From positions 186,001-250,000 of the forward strand of contig NZ_APJI01000023.1 of the NCBI RefSeq assembly GCF_000497575.1: a stretch of 64,000 bases of DNA. Reading direction: 5' to 3'. Origin of the DNA: Afipia sp. OHSU_II-C1. GTDB taxonomy: Bacteria; Pseudomonadota; Alphaproteobacteria; Rhizobiales; Xanthobacteraceae. Positions within the stretch are counted from its first letter, which is position 1. The number at the start of each line of letters is the position of its first letter. The position numbers were made by a program, and so were the translations under genes. The notes under the pieces were generated by a model. It had not been told where the DNA came from. It was given only the letters and a program-made list of their open reading frames with translations, and searched no databases. This document shows positions 56,500 to 64,000 of this stretch, one piece after another.

Positions 56500-58523
56500 T
56501 AGTCGAAGACGTCTCCCGCACCTGCCTGCTGAATAGGCGCCACGCCAATAAGCACCTGAGCCGCGCGCCCTTGTTCGTGGAACCAAAGATCGCGGATTCT
56601 AGCGTCATCGCTTGCAGGAAGTGGATCAGCGTCGCGGACCTTGAATGTTGTCGGAAGATTGACAGAGGTCCCGAAAACCAAAGCATGCTGCTTTGGCAAT
56701 GAGGGAAGTCGCTTTAGAACGGCATCTGAGATAAACGGTGTCATCTGCCGAATATGTGAGAGGTCATCTGGATTTTGGATTCGGTGGATCACGAAGTTTG
56801 AGCACTGCGAAAGCACCGTCTTCGATAACTCGCTCGGTCGCTGAGATGCGACCAAGAGGAAAAGGCCGTACTTTCGGCCCTCTTTCGCAATGCGCTCGAA
56901 GACGCGGCTCGCATCGATCGCATAGCGCGATGGAGTGGATGCAACGTAGCGATGCGCCTCTTCGAGAAGCAGATGGACAGGAAAGCGATTGCGTGGATCG
57001 GCTTGGCGAAGAAGACGAAACGACATCCGTGCCAGAACGGAAGCCACGAGTTCTACCACTTCATCTTCGACCGAGTTCATGTCGATGATGATGAGCTGAT
57101 TTCGCTTTACCCAGTTTGCGTCATTTTGCACCAAACCCAAAAGCTGCGACAGAAAGGTGCCCATGGATGGATCATGACCACCACCCTGTAGATCGTGTCG
57201 CAGGAAAGCATATTCCGCCCGCTCTTCGAGCGATTTGAATCGGGTGATCATCTGGGAGCAGTAGTCGCGTATCTGCCGGTTTCCATGCGCTTCCTCATAG
57301 AGGATCGCGAGGTCCAGGGCTTCGCCAAGGGCAGAAAATTCAAATGGAAGAGACTTATAGGTAGGCATCTTCAGGCCATCGATAATGAACCCTCCTCCCT
57401 GTGCTCCACCAAGAAGGTAGTTTGTCAGCCCTTGGGGATTGGCCATCTGGCCGAAATTAATCCTGATGAACTGTGCAATCGTTGGATTATTAATTTGCTG
57501 AGTATTGAAGCGCTGAAGGAGGCCCACCATACGATCGTGTTTCGACGGACTCCCAGAGTCGTCACGCAGGATCTGACTGAGGCAGGTCGCTAAGATATGA
57601 TTCTTGATACCATTGAGTTCCTGTGCGTTCCCTCCCGAAAACAGCGTCGATAGACCCAACGCCATACGCAGGATTGGCACCTGAGTGCGTTCGCTCGCCT
57701 GAAGGAGCAACTCCCATTCCGACTGTTCAAGAAACCAGTGGGGTAGCCGGAAACGGCCTTCGGCAGCGGTTCCATCGAGAACGACGTGGGAAACGCCGAT
57801 TCCGTTGCCGTTCGCCAAGGGCGTCAACGCCCGAGCATACTCTCCATTGACGTCGAATATCACGAACGTCGCACCACGGGCATGATGCTCGTCGGGTTTA
57901 TCGAACAGCGACTGAATCACGGATGCAACCGTGCAGGACTTCCCGCTGCCGGTATTTCCGAGGACCGCAGTATGACCTCCGAAGAAGTCATCAATTCGAA
58001 CCTTCACATCGTAGCCGTCGAAAATAACGGACCGACCAATTGTCAACGCGCGGAATCGAGTTGCCTCCGGCGGGATAGGCGGGTGTCCTCCCCTCTTCGG
58101 AGCTGGCTCGCTTGGAACGTCCGTCTCAAACACGCGATCGAGTTCGGCGTCCAGAGCATAGAGCGCATCGGCGTAGAGCGACGGGAATATAGACACACCG
58201 AACCGAAATTTCTCGTCTAGTTTTTGGGGAAGCATCCCCACCGGTACGACATCCAGAAACTTCGCCGATGACGCCTTGTCCATATCGCCATCGCGTCGAT
58301 CTGAACTGCCGACATCTCGCTCGCGAAGCCCGACGACCTCTGCGACGACATACTCCGTCTGCGCTGGGATCATTAAAAAGGAGCCGAGGCGAGCCACGTA
58401 GTGGACGTCATCGAATCCGACGACCGTGAAGTTGTCGGTCCCAGCGTGCATCTCGACGACAAATTTATCGGCCGCAACGGAGACGACCTTGCCGATAGCC
58501 CGCTTTCGGTCGTCACGGCTCAT
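56499..58523 (-). CDS. HerA-type translocase ATPase
   Basis: A 674-residue HerA/FtsK-like ATPase. It has the HerA barrel at the N-terminus (about 1-70), Walker A GNTGSGKS (189-196), and the conserved helix NGNGIGVSHVVLDG. The second part carries LIIIDMNSVEDEVVELVA and HLLLEEAHRYVAS, the Walker B region. HerA forms hexamers that pump or load DNA. Paired with SIR2 it is a known anti-phage partner. The overlapping gene order (SIR2 stop / HerA start, ATGA at 58520-58523) indicates one transcript and stoichiometric production. Confidence 0.92.
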   Translation of the reverse strand: MSRDDRKRAIGKVVSVAADKFVVEMHAGTDNFTVVGFDDVHYVARLGSFLMIPAQTEYVVAEVVGLRERDVGSSDRRDGDMDKASSAKFLDVVPVGMLPQKLDEKFRFGVSIFPSLYADALYALDAELDRVFETDVPSEPAPKRGGHPPIPPEATRFRALTIGRSVIFDGYDVKVRIDDFFGGHTAVLGNTGSGKSCTVASVIQSLFDKPDEHHARGATFVIFDVNGEYARALTPLANGNGIGVSHVVLDGTAAEGRFRLPHWFLEQSEWELLLQASERTQVPILRMALGLSTLFSGGNAQELNGIKNHILATCLSQILRDDSGSPSKHDRMVGLLQRFNTQQINNPTIAQFIRINFGQMANPQGLTNYLLGGAQGGGFIIDGLKMPTYKSLPFEFSALGEALDLAILYEEAHGNRQIRDYCSQMITRFKSLEERAEYAFLRHDLQGGGHDPSMGTFLSQLLGLVQNDANWVKRNQLIIIDMNSVEDEVVELVASVLARMSFRLLRQADPRNRFPVHLLLEEAHRYVASTPSRYAIDASRVFERIAKEGRKYGLFLLVASQRPSELSKTVLSQCSNFVIHRIQNPDDLSHIRQMTPFISDAVLKRLPSLPKQHALVFGTSVNLPTTFKVRDADPLPASDDARIRDLWFHEQGRAAQVLIGVAPIQQAGAGDVFD

Positions 58524-60106
58524 TCTTGTTCCTCCTTCTTCTGAGAAGGAGCCATCGCATCTAGAACCTTGCGGACAGCCTCATCAATGCGTTCACTCGG
58601 TCGCTGAGGCATGAACTGCTCGATAATCGTATCGAAGTAATGCGCCTTGCGTCCCGCTTCCGGGCCTTCACCCCCTATGATCCAAATCCGGGGATCGTTG
58701 AGAGCTTTCAATTTGGCGATATCGCCATCGAGATTGGGGTCTACAAAGATAACCAGTCGGAACGTGGGTATCGTCAGCGCCTGATAGATGATGTTGTTGA
58801 TATGCTCATCGCCGAATGCGTACCCCATCGTAAACAGAACGCTCTGTTCCCGGACGACCCGCGACTGGAATTCACGGAAAAGGTCGGCATAAGGCGATCC
58901 GAGGCTGGCATTCTGCTTCCCTGGCGTTGGATAAATCATGACCTTTCCGGGCACTTCGGAAGCCGCTGTTTCTCTAATCGGGAAGAGACCGTGATCGTCC
59001 TCCGTCCAACTTATCGAACCATGGATCTTGCAGAGATAGACGAACCCATCGACTGCCGACCATTTTCGGCTTGTCAGATCGAGCTGCTCGGCTAACGCGT
59101 ACCGAAAAGTCGCGGGATTGAAGCGGCGTTCGACAACACCGGAAAACCCGTTTGCATATGGCAGGCCAAGCCTATCCATAGCCGTCTCGTTGAAAAGATC
59201 ATAATTGGTCGTGAACACCCAGGGCCGCGGCAGAGAACGGTCACGCAGAACGAGTTTCCGATAAAAAGTTTCATACAGATTCAGAACACCGCGATCACCG
59301 ACGGCAAAGGCCCCTTTGGTGCATTTTTCCCACAGAAAAGCCTGAACCTTTTTTATGACCGACACCACGGCAATCAGTTGCTTTTTCGATACTTCAAGCG
59401 CGCTTCGCTCCAGCGCAAACCGCAGGCTGTGAAGCAGTTCCATCAGGCGTTCGAGATTACGAGCATATTCCTTCGCGCTGATATCAATGCCGAGTTGCTC
59501 GACGAACACCTTACGCTCCGCAATCGTGGGAAAGTCCGCAACATCCTCTTTGCGCGTTTTCGTGAATTCTGCGGCAAGCGGTGCCATGGTTGGAATACCA
59601 ACCTCGGCATTGTTTACACGTAGCGACGAGCACCCCGCTCCGAGTAGGAAAGCGACATTTTTCGCGTTCAACGACTCCGCCAGAGCCTTACGAACAATAT
59701 CGGCGCCTTCGACCCAATCATATTCGCGACTATCGGTGTCGCTCCCTCGAATGAAACGGAATGTCTGCTTTGGCTCTTCCGCTCCTCCTGGTTTGTCCAA
59801 ATTTCCCTCCTGATCGTCCGGCTCAGGCTCATCATGTTCAAGGCCGAATTCAAAATCTTCAAGGACTCCATGCCCTCCCACATTCGTCTCATGACGGTTC
59901 TCAGCCCCTATGGGATATTCCCACAGCGACCATCTAAGCTCCCCCAACGCGGGATGCTCTAATATCGCTTCATAATGGATTTCCGGCCCCATCTGGCGTT
60001 CATCGCCGCCCACCGCATCCCAATCCAGTTCGTCACTCTCGATCTCATAGATATCGCCAGTCGCCATGTGCCTGATGCGAGCTGCCCCCCTGCAATAAAT
60101 GTTCAC
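58520..60106 (-). CDS. SIR2-domain protein, candidate NADase effector, with extra N-terminal domain
   Basis: The Sir2-type NAD site has FLLGAGCS, TTNYD and KIHGSISW, and the later motif GYAFGDEHINNII is typical of SIR2-family defence proteins. The first ~110 residues are an added domain (IYEIESDELDWDAV, ERQMGPEIHYEAILEHP, LWEYPIG) and an acidic linker; I do not recognise it. I chose GTG 60106, which has GGAGGG 4 bases upstream. An ATG at 60166 gives 20 more residues but overlaps TATAGT-like promoter sequence (60134-60139). It starts the SIR2-HerA-exonuclease operon. Confidence 0.88.
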   Translation of the reverse strand: MNIYCRGAARIRHMATGDIYEIESDELDWDAVGGDERQMGPEIHYEAILEHPALGELRWSLWEYPIGAENRHETNVGGHGVLEDFEFGLEHDEPEPDDQEGNLDKPGGAEEPKQTFRFIRGSDTDSREYDWVEGADIVRKALAESLNAKNVAFLLGAGCSSLRVNNAEVGIPTMAPLAAEFTKTRKEDVADFPTIAERKVFVEQLGIDISAKEYARNLERLMELLHSLRFALERSALEVSKKQLIAVVSVIKKVQAFLWEKCTKGAFAVGDRGVLNLYETFYRKLVLRDRSLPRPWVFTTNYDLFNETAMDRLGLPYANGFSGVVERRFNPATFRYALAEQLDLTSRKWSAVDGFVYLCKIHGSISWTEDDHGLFPIRETAASEVPGKVMIYPTPGKQNASLGSPYADLFREFQSRVVREQSVLFTMGYAFGDEHINNIIYQALTIPTFRLVIFVDPNLDGDIAKLKALNDPRIWIIGGEGPEAGRKAHYFDTIIEQFMPQRPSERIDEAVRKVLDAMAPSQKKEEQE

Positions 60107-60302
60107 TATCCCCTCCAACGAGTCGCTTGCTAAACTATAGCCAAAACTCAGAAATTTGGACTTCATTCAGAGAACCGAGCCAAAATTGCTCGGCTAGGTG
60201 GCTGTACATCCAGAATGCGCAGGCGGACGTCGAAAGGGGAATGGCTCCCGAACCATGATCGCCCTTCCTGCCGGTTCTTTCCGCATCGGAAAGCGCAACT
60301 AA

Positions 60303-60581
60303 ATGCTCCGTGTCCTCACCGACTGGATCGAGCGCCGGCGACGGATGCGCCAACGCTGGCAGCAGGACGCCCGCGTCCTGATTACGCACCACGAACGCCA
60401 AGCCTATTATGAAGCGCAGCGCCTGGCCGCCCGTAGCCGCGCACAAGGGAACAGGCCTGAGTTCTGGCATTGGGCAAAGGTTGCTTCCGAGGTTGCGCGC
60501 CTGTTACCCGCTGCCGAGATGGACATGAAGGTCGTGGAGGCCATCGTCGACGAGGAAATGCGCGGATACCGGCGTTCCTGA
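60303..60581 (+). CDS. Small conserved hypothetical protein
   Basis: A 92-residue basic helical protein with RRRRMRQRWQQDARVLI, YYEAQRLAARSRA and WHWAKVASEVARLL. Proteins of this look are common near the repeat type seen here in alphaproteobacterial integrative elements. Function is unknown. It ends 11 bases before repeat R2. Confidence 0.6.
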   Translation: MLRVLTDWIERRRRMRQRWQQDARVLITHHERQAYYEAQRLAARSRAQGNRPEFWHWAKVASEVARLLPAAEMDMKVVEAIVDEEMRGYRRS

Positions 60582-60592
60582 CGAGTGTGGGA

Positions 60593-60670
60593 GGGGGAAA
60601 GTCTTCCCCCTGGTCGGCACTCTCGTTGCCGACACACCCCCTTCTGCGGGGAGCCCCCCGCAACGCCCCC
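60593..60670 (+). repeat. Direct repeat R2, right flank of the defence module
   Basis: Matches R1 (52430-52507) over the whole block: GGGGGAAAGTCTTCCCCCTG at the start, GTTGCCGACAC in the middle, and CTTCTGCGGGGAG near the end. Differences are few, plus one inserted base. It marks a repeated boundary around the HNH, CoiA and SIR2-HerA-exonuclease genes. Confidence 0.75.
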
Positions 60671-60744
60671 GAAGGGCAAGAGCGTCGGCAGAAACCAACT
60701 GACGGATCGAGCAGTGATACAGTGATACGCCTGCACGGTAAGCT

Positions 60745-61649
60745 TCAGTGGAGTGGAGCAATCTCACGGATGAGATCGATGAGCAGGCGCAATGCAGTGG
60801 GGACTTGGCGGCGACCGGAATAATAGGCGTGAAACCCGCTGCCCATCGACGCCCAGTCGCTTAGCACGACCTTCAAGCTGCCACGATCCAAATACGGCCG
60901 GAGCACCGGTTCCGCGCCGTAGATCATGCCGACGCCGCTGAGGCCAAAGCCGATCGCCGCATGGCTTTCATCCACCGTTAGCGGGCCAGGTGTGGCGACC
61001 GCGACGGCCTCTTGTCCGCGCTCAAATTCCCACTGATAGATCTGGTCATTACCCAAGCGGATGCGGACACAGCGATGCTTGTGCAGATCGTGTGGCGTAG
61101 TAGGCGTACCGAAGCGTTCGAGATAGACGGGCGACGCGGCGGCAACCCAACGGATGTCCGGCGACAGCCGCTGCGCGATCATGTCTTCCGGCACGGTGCC
61201 GCCATAGCGGATACCGGCGTCGAAACCGCTCGCGATGACATCGATCGGCGGTTGCTCACACTGATGTCGACCTCGACCTCTGGATAGCGGTCGACGAAGA
61301 TCGGCATGACAGGGTCGAGCAGAAGCGGGACCGCATCCTCCAGAATGTTGATCCTGACGCGGCCCATCGGCGCATCCCGGAACCTGTTGAGGTTCTCCGC
61401 CGCCTCGCCAACGATCTGCAATGGACCTTCGATTGACGCCCGAAGCTCCGCCCCGGCGGCAGTGAGCGTCACGCTCCTCGTGGTTCTGTTCAACAATCGA
61501 ACACCGCGCCGCGCTTCGAGTGCGGTGATGGCATGGCTCAGTGCCGAGGTCGTGACCCCCATTTCCAAGGCCGCGCGACGGAAATTGGAATGTCTGACGA
61601 TAGCCAGGAAGTAGAGGAAATCGGCAAGATCGGTCCGGCTTAGCTGCAT
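60745..61649 (-). pseudogene. LysR-family regulator, frameshifted
   Basis: The N-terminal half (from ATG 61649) has a normal LysR helix-turn-helix (RRAALEMGVTTSALSHAITALE) up to DISVSNR. The C-terminal half (PEDMIAQRLSPDIRWVAAAS onward) lies in another frame. Restoring one base near 61246-61252 would give the usual SNRPIDVIASGFDAGIRYGG junction. It is either a degraded gene or a sequencing error. If functional, it would control the divergent cupin operon. Confidence 0.8.
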
Positions 61650-61788
61650 TGCATCACACTAACACGCTGTTGATCTGTGTTCATCAGTTCATTGCTTCCG
61701 AGGGCGCTAATCCGGATCGGCCCGACCGACTAAATGATGGCCATGCTCAATGCCCAGGGCGAGCGACTCGATTTGGAGCCCGGCCATC

Positions 61789-62277
61789 ATGATCAAGCTC
61801 GCAATTGTCCTTGCCGCTGTCGTGTCGGCCACAGGTGCCGCCGCGGCACAGGAAGGAATCACGACCATGGACATCACCCGTAAAGCCGACCTCAAGACGG
61901 TCGACGGCCCGCCCGAATATTTCACCGGCAAGGTCACTGTCACCGGCGCATTCCAGCGCCCCGATCCATCGCGCATGAGTGGCGGGATCGTCCACTTCGA
62001 ACCCGGCGCTCGCACTGCCTGGCACACGCATCCCGCTGGCCAGACGCTGATCGTGACCGAAGGGGTCGGCTGGACCCAAGTCGAGGGTGGACCGAAGCTG
62101 GAGTTCCACGCCGGCGACATCCTGTGGTGTCCCGCCGAGCACAAGCATTGGCATGGCGCCGCCCCACACGAGGGCATGACCCACATCGCCATTCAGGACA
62201 CGATCGACGGGAAGAATGTCGTCTGGATGGAGAAGGTGACGGACGAGGAATATCTCGCGCCGCTGGGAAGCGAGTAG
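61789..62277 (+). CDS. Secreted cupin-domain protein
   Basis: A 162-residue protein. A signal peptide (MIKLAIVLAAVVSATGAAAAQ) is followed by one cupin barrel: GARTAWHTHPAGQTLIVTEG has two metal-binding His and PAEHKHWHGAAPHEGM has more. Cupins of this type include cupin-fold mandelonitrile lyase-like enzymes. The exact reaction is not clear. The GTG start of the tautomerase follows the stop by 3 bases. Divergent from the broken LysR gene. Confidence 0.82.
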   Translation: MIKLAIVLAAVVSATGAAAAQEGITTMDITRKADLKTVDGPPEYFTGKVTVTGAFQRPDPSRMSGGIVHFEPGARTAWHTHPAGQTLIVTEGVGWTQVEGGPKLEFHAGDILWCPAEHKHWHGAAPHEGMTHIAIQDTIDGKNVVWMEKVTDEEYLAPLGSE

Positions 62278-62280
62278 TCC

Positions 62281-62526
62281 GTGCCCCACGTCATCGTGAA
62301 GCTCTGGCCCGGCAAATCCGACGCGCAGAAGCGCGATTTGTCCGCGGCCATCGTCCGGGATGTCACCCGTATCCTGAATTACGGCGATGAAGCGGTGTCG
62401 GTCGGCTTCGAGGAGGTCCAGCCCGACGCGTGGACCGCCCAGGTCTACGAGACTGACATTCGGGGTCGATGGAGCACGCTCACCAAGAAGCCGGGGTACG
62501 GCCCCGGCCCGAAGGGTACAGATTGA
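62281..62526 (+). CDS. 4-oxalocrotonate tautomerase-family protein
   Basis: An 81-residue protein with the catalytic N-terminal proline immediately after the start (MPHVIVKLWPGKSD). It has the usual short alpha/beta fold with RDLSAAIVRDVTRIL and a C-terminal part. The start is GTG. These enzymes isomerise or dehalogenate unsaturated acids. It is the second gene of the cupin operon. Confidence 0.88.
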   Translation: MPHVIVKLWPGKSDAQKRDLSAAIVRDVTRILNYGDEAVSVGFEEVQPDAWTAQVYETDIRGRWSTLTKKPGYGPGPKGTD

Positions 62527-62537
62527 AGGTAAGCAGC

Positions 62538-63428
62538 ATGATACTGGAAGAGACATATACTCTCGCAAACGGGGTGAAGATCCCGAAGCTGGGGCTAGGC
62601 ACCTGGTGCATTCCCGACGCCGATACCGGACGTGTCGTGCGCGAAGCCATCGAGATCGGCTATCGCCACATTGATACCGCCCAGGCGTATGAGAACGAGC
62701 ACGGCGTGGGCGCGGGGCTTCGCGCGAGCGGCGTATCCCGCGACCAGATTTTCGTGACCACGAAGCTGACAGCCGAGTGCAAGACCTTCGCTGCGGCAAG
62801 CGCCCGCATCGACAAGTCGCTCCGGGCGCTCGGGCTATATCATATCGACCTGTTGCTGATTCACAGCCCGCAGCCCTGGGCAGAGTTTCGGGAAGGCGAG
62901 CATTTCTTCGAAGGCAATCTCGAAGCATGGCGCGCGCTCGAAGAAGCCTACGCCGCCGGCAAGGTCCGCGCGATCGGCGTCTCGAATTTCGAGGCCGCGG
63001 ACCTCGACAATTTGCTCGACAACGGCAACGTCGCGCCGATGGTCAATCAGGTCCTGGCCCATGTCGGCAACACCCCGTTCGACCTGATCGACTATTCGCG
63101 ATCGAAGGGGCTGTTGGTCGAAGCCTACTCCCCTGTCGCCCATGGCGCCGCGCTCAGGAACGCCCAGCTCGGCGCGCTGGCGCAGCGCTATGGGGTCAGC
63201 ATCGCGCAGTTCTGCATCCGCTATTGCCTCCAGCTCGGCCTGCTCCCGCTACCCAAGACGGCCAATGCGGCGCACATGCGCGACAATGCCGCCATCGGCT
63301 TCGTCATCTCCGATGCCGATATGGACACCCTCAAGGGTTGGGAGAACAGCACCGACTACGGAGAGGCCGGTGCCTTCCCGGTGTTCGGCAAGAAGCGGCA
63401 GATCGCCGCCGCCGGTCGGGAGGGCTGA
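62538..63428 (+). CDS. Aldo/keto reductase
   Basis: A 296-residue NADPH-dependent reductase with the complete catalytic tetrad: Asp and Tyr in GYRHIDTAQAYENE, Lys in VTTKLTAE, and His in LLLIHSPQPW. KTANAAHMRDN is the cofactor-binding C-terminal motif. It reduces aldehydes or ketones. It starts 11 bases after the tautomerase stop. Confidence 0.92.
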   Translation: MILEETYTLANGVKIPKLGLGTWCIPDADTGRVVREAIEIGYRHIDTAQAYENEHGVGAGLRASGVSRDQIFVTTKLTAECKTFAAASARIDKSLRALGLYHIDLLLIHSPQPWAEFREGEHFFEGNLEAWRALEEAYAAGKVRAIGVSNFEAADLDNLLDNGNVAPMVNQVLAHVGNTPFDLIDYSRSKGLLVEAYSPVAHGAALRNAQLGALAQRYGVSIAQFCIRYCLQLGLLPLPKTANAAHMRDNAAIGFVISDADMDTLKGWENSTDYGEAGAFPVFGKKRQIAAAGREG

Positions 63429-63431
63429 CCT

Positions 63432-64000
63432 CATGAACCCGGTCTATGTTTTCAAGGATCAGGTCGCGCTGGTCACCGGCGCGGCCAAGGGCATGGGGCT
63501 CGCGACCGCGCGCGCCTTCGCCGAGAATGGCGCATCCGTGGTGCTGGCCGACATCGATGGCGATCTCGCCGCGCAGGAAGTGAAGCGGATCGTCGCCGCG
63601 GGCGGCGCCGCGATCGGCACGGCCTGCGACGTCGCCGATGAAACGCAGGTGGCGGCTATGATCGACCTGGCGGTCGCCGAATATGGCCGGCTCGACATGG
63701 CGTTCAACAATGCCGGCATCCAGGTGCCCCCGTCCGACGCAGCGGACGAGCCGCTGGCGAATTTCGAGCGCGTCACCGCCGTCAACCAGCGCGGCGTGTG
63801 GGCCTGCATGAAGCATGAACTCAGAGTGATGCGATCGCAGGGCTCGGGGGCGATCGTCAATTGCTCGTCGCTCGGGGGCTTGGTCGGATTGCCCGGACGC
63901 GCCGCCTATCACGGGACCAAACATGCCGTGATCGGGATGACCAAAAGCGCGGGCGTCGAATATGCGCCGCGCGGCATCCGCATCAATGCGATCTGTCCGG
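63432..64000 (+). CDS. Short-chain dehydrogenase/reductase (cut by the window edge)
   Basis: The first 189 codons of a classical SDR. They carry the cofactor motif TGAAKGMGLATA, NNAG (AFNNAGIQVP), the catalytic Ser in NCSSLGG, and YHGTKHAV, the Tyr-x-x-x-Lys pair. The C-terminal substrate loop is outside the window. It begins 3 bases after the aldo/keto reductase stop, so it is part of the same operon. Confidence 0.92.

Larger units (their letters stand above)
49746..64000. mobile_element. Integrated genomic island (left end in window)
   Basis: The element starts at the tRNA-Arg 3' fragment and has a tyrosine integrase just inside. It carries a toxin-antitoxin pair, a defence-like module and metabolic cargo. 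The other end, where an intact tRNA-Arg should lie, is not in the window. Where exactly it ends, and whether the 61-64 kb metabolic genes belong to it, cannot be decided here. Confidence 0.75.

Noticed and set aside
52430-60670. Reading R1/R2 as a composite transposon
   Set aside because: No transposase gene lies in or next to the repeats, and they are direct repeats without terminal inverted ends.

Overview
The window is a GC-rich alphaproteobacterial chromosome segment. Gene order and protein character fit the Bradyrhizobium/Afipia/Rhodopseudomonas group (Nitrobacteraceae). Supporting signs are the ruvCAB-ybgC / tolQRAB-pal-cpoB-tilS-ftsH locus, the fau-6S RNA-zapA-DUF4164 locus, the tkt-gap-pgk-fba cluster, and dispersed palindromic repeats typical of these genomes. 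I assign no species.

Positions 1-12,730 (minus strand) hold the end of a GT87-type membrane glycosyltransferase gene, ftsH, tilS, cpoB, pal, a FeeM-like N-acyltransferase, a membrane GGDEF-EAL protein, and tolB-tolA-tolR-tolQ. Positions 12,750-20,340 separate tolQ from ybgC by about 7.6 kb of accessory genes. These are a BASS-family transporter, three membrane proteins (DUF6498, DUF817, DUF2809), a DUF2852 protein, three TetR regulators with visible palindromic operators, a glutathione S-transferase and a DUF1348 protein. The core locus resumes at 20,364 with ybgC, ruvB, ruvA, ruvC, mgtE (with a start-site leader hairpin) and yebC.

Positions 25,800-43,930 hold a soluble MCP-PilZ chemoreceptor, a YmdB-like phosphoesterase, fau, 6S RNA, zapA, the tkt-gap-pgk-fba carbon-metabolism set, a divergent ThiE-like protein, a Sel1 protein, an inositol monophosphatase, a MotA/ExbB-like plus OmpA/MotB-like pair, acetyltransferases, a thiolase and a DUF1127 protein. 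Positions 44,000-49,723 hold a LysR regulator and a probable catabolic group: flavin reductase, nitrilase, MHS-type transporter and a divergent IclR regulator.

At 49,746-49,791 lies only the 3' 46 bases of a tRNA-Arg(ACG) gene, broken in the anticodon loop and followed at once by a tyrosine integrase. This is one end (attR) of an integrated element that runs to the right and beyond the window. It carries a TacA/TacT-type toxin-antitoxin pair. It also carries an anti-phage-like module bracketed by two ~78-bp direct repeats. The minus-strand operon SIR2 -> HerA -> DEDDh exonuclease has overlapping genes. Convergent to it are an HNH protein and a frameshifted CoiA-like nuclease with a long coiled coil. 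To the right are a frameshifted LysR gene and a divergent oxidoreductase operon: cupin, tautomerase, aldo/keto reductase, and an SDR cut by the window edge.

The best candidate for an under-described system is the three-gene SIR2-HerA-exonuclease operon, with its extra SIR2 N-terminal domain and convergent HNH/CoiA neighbours.
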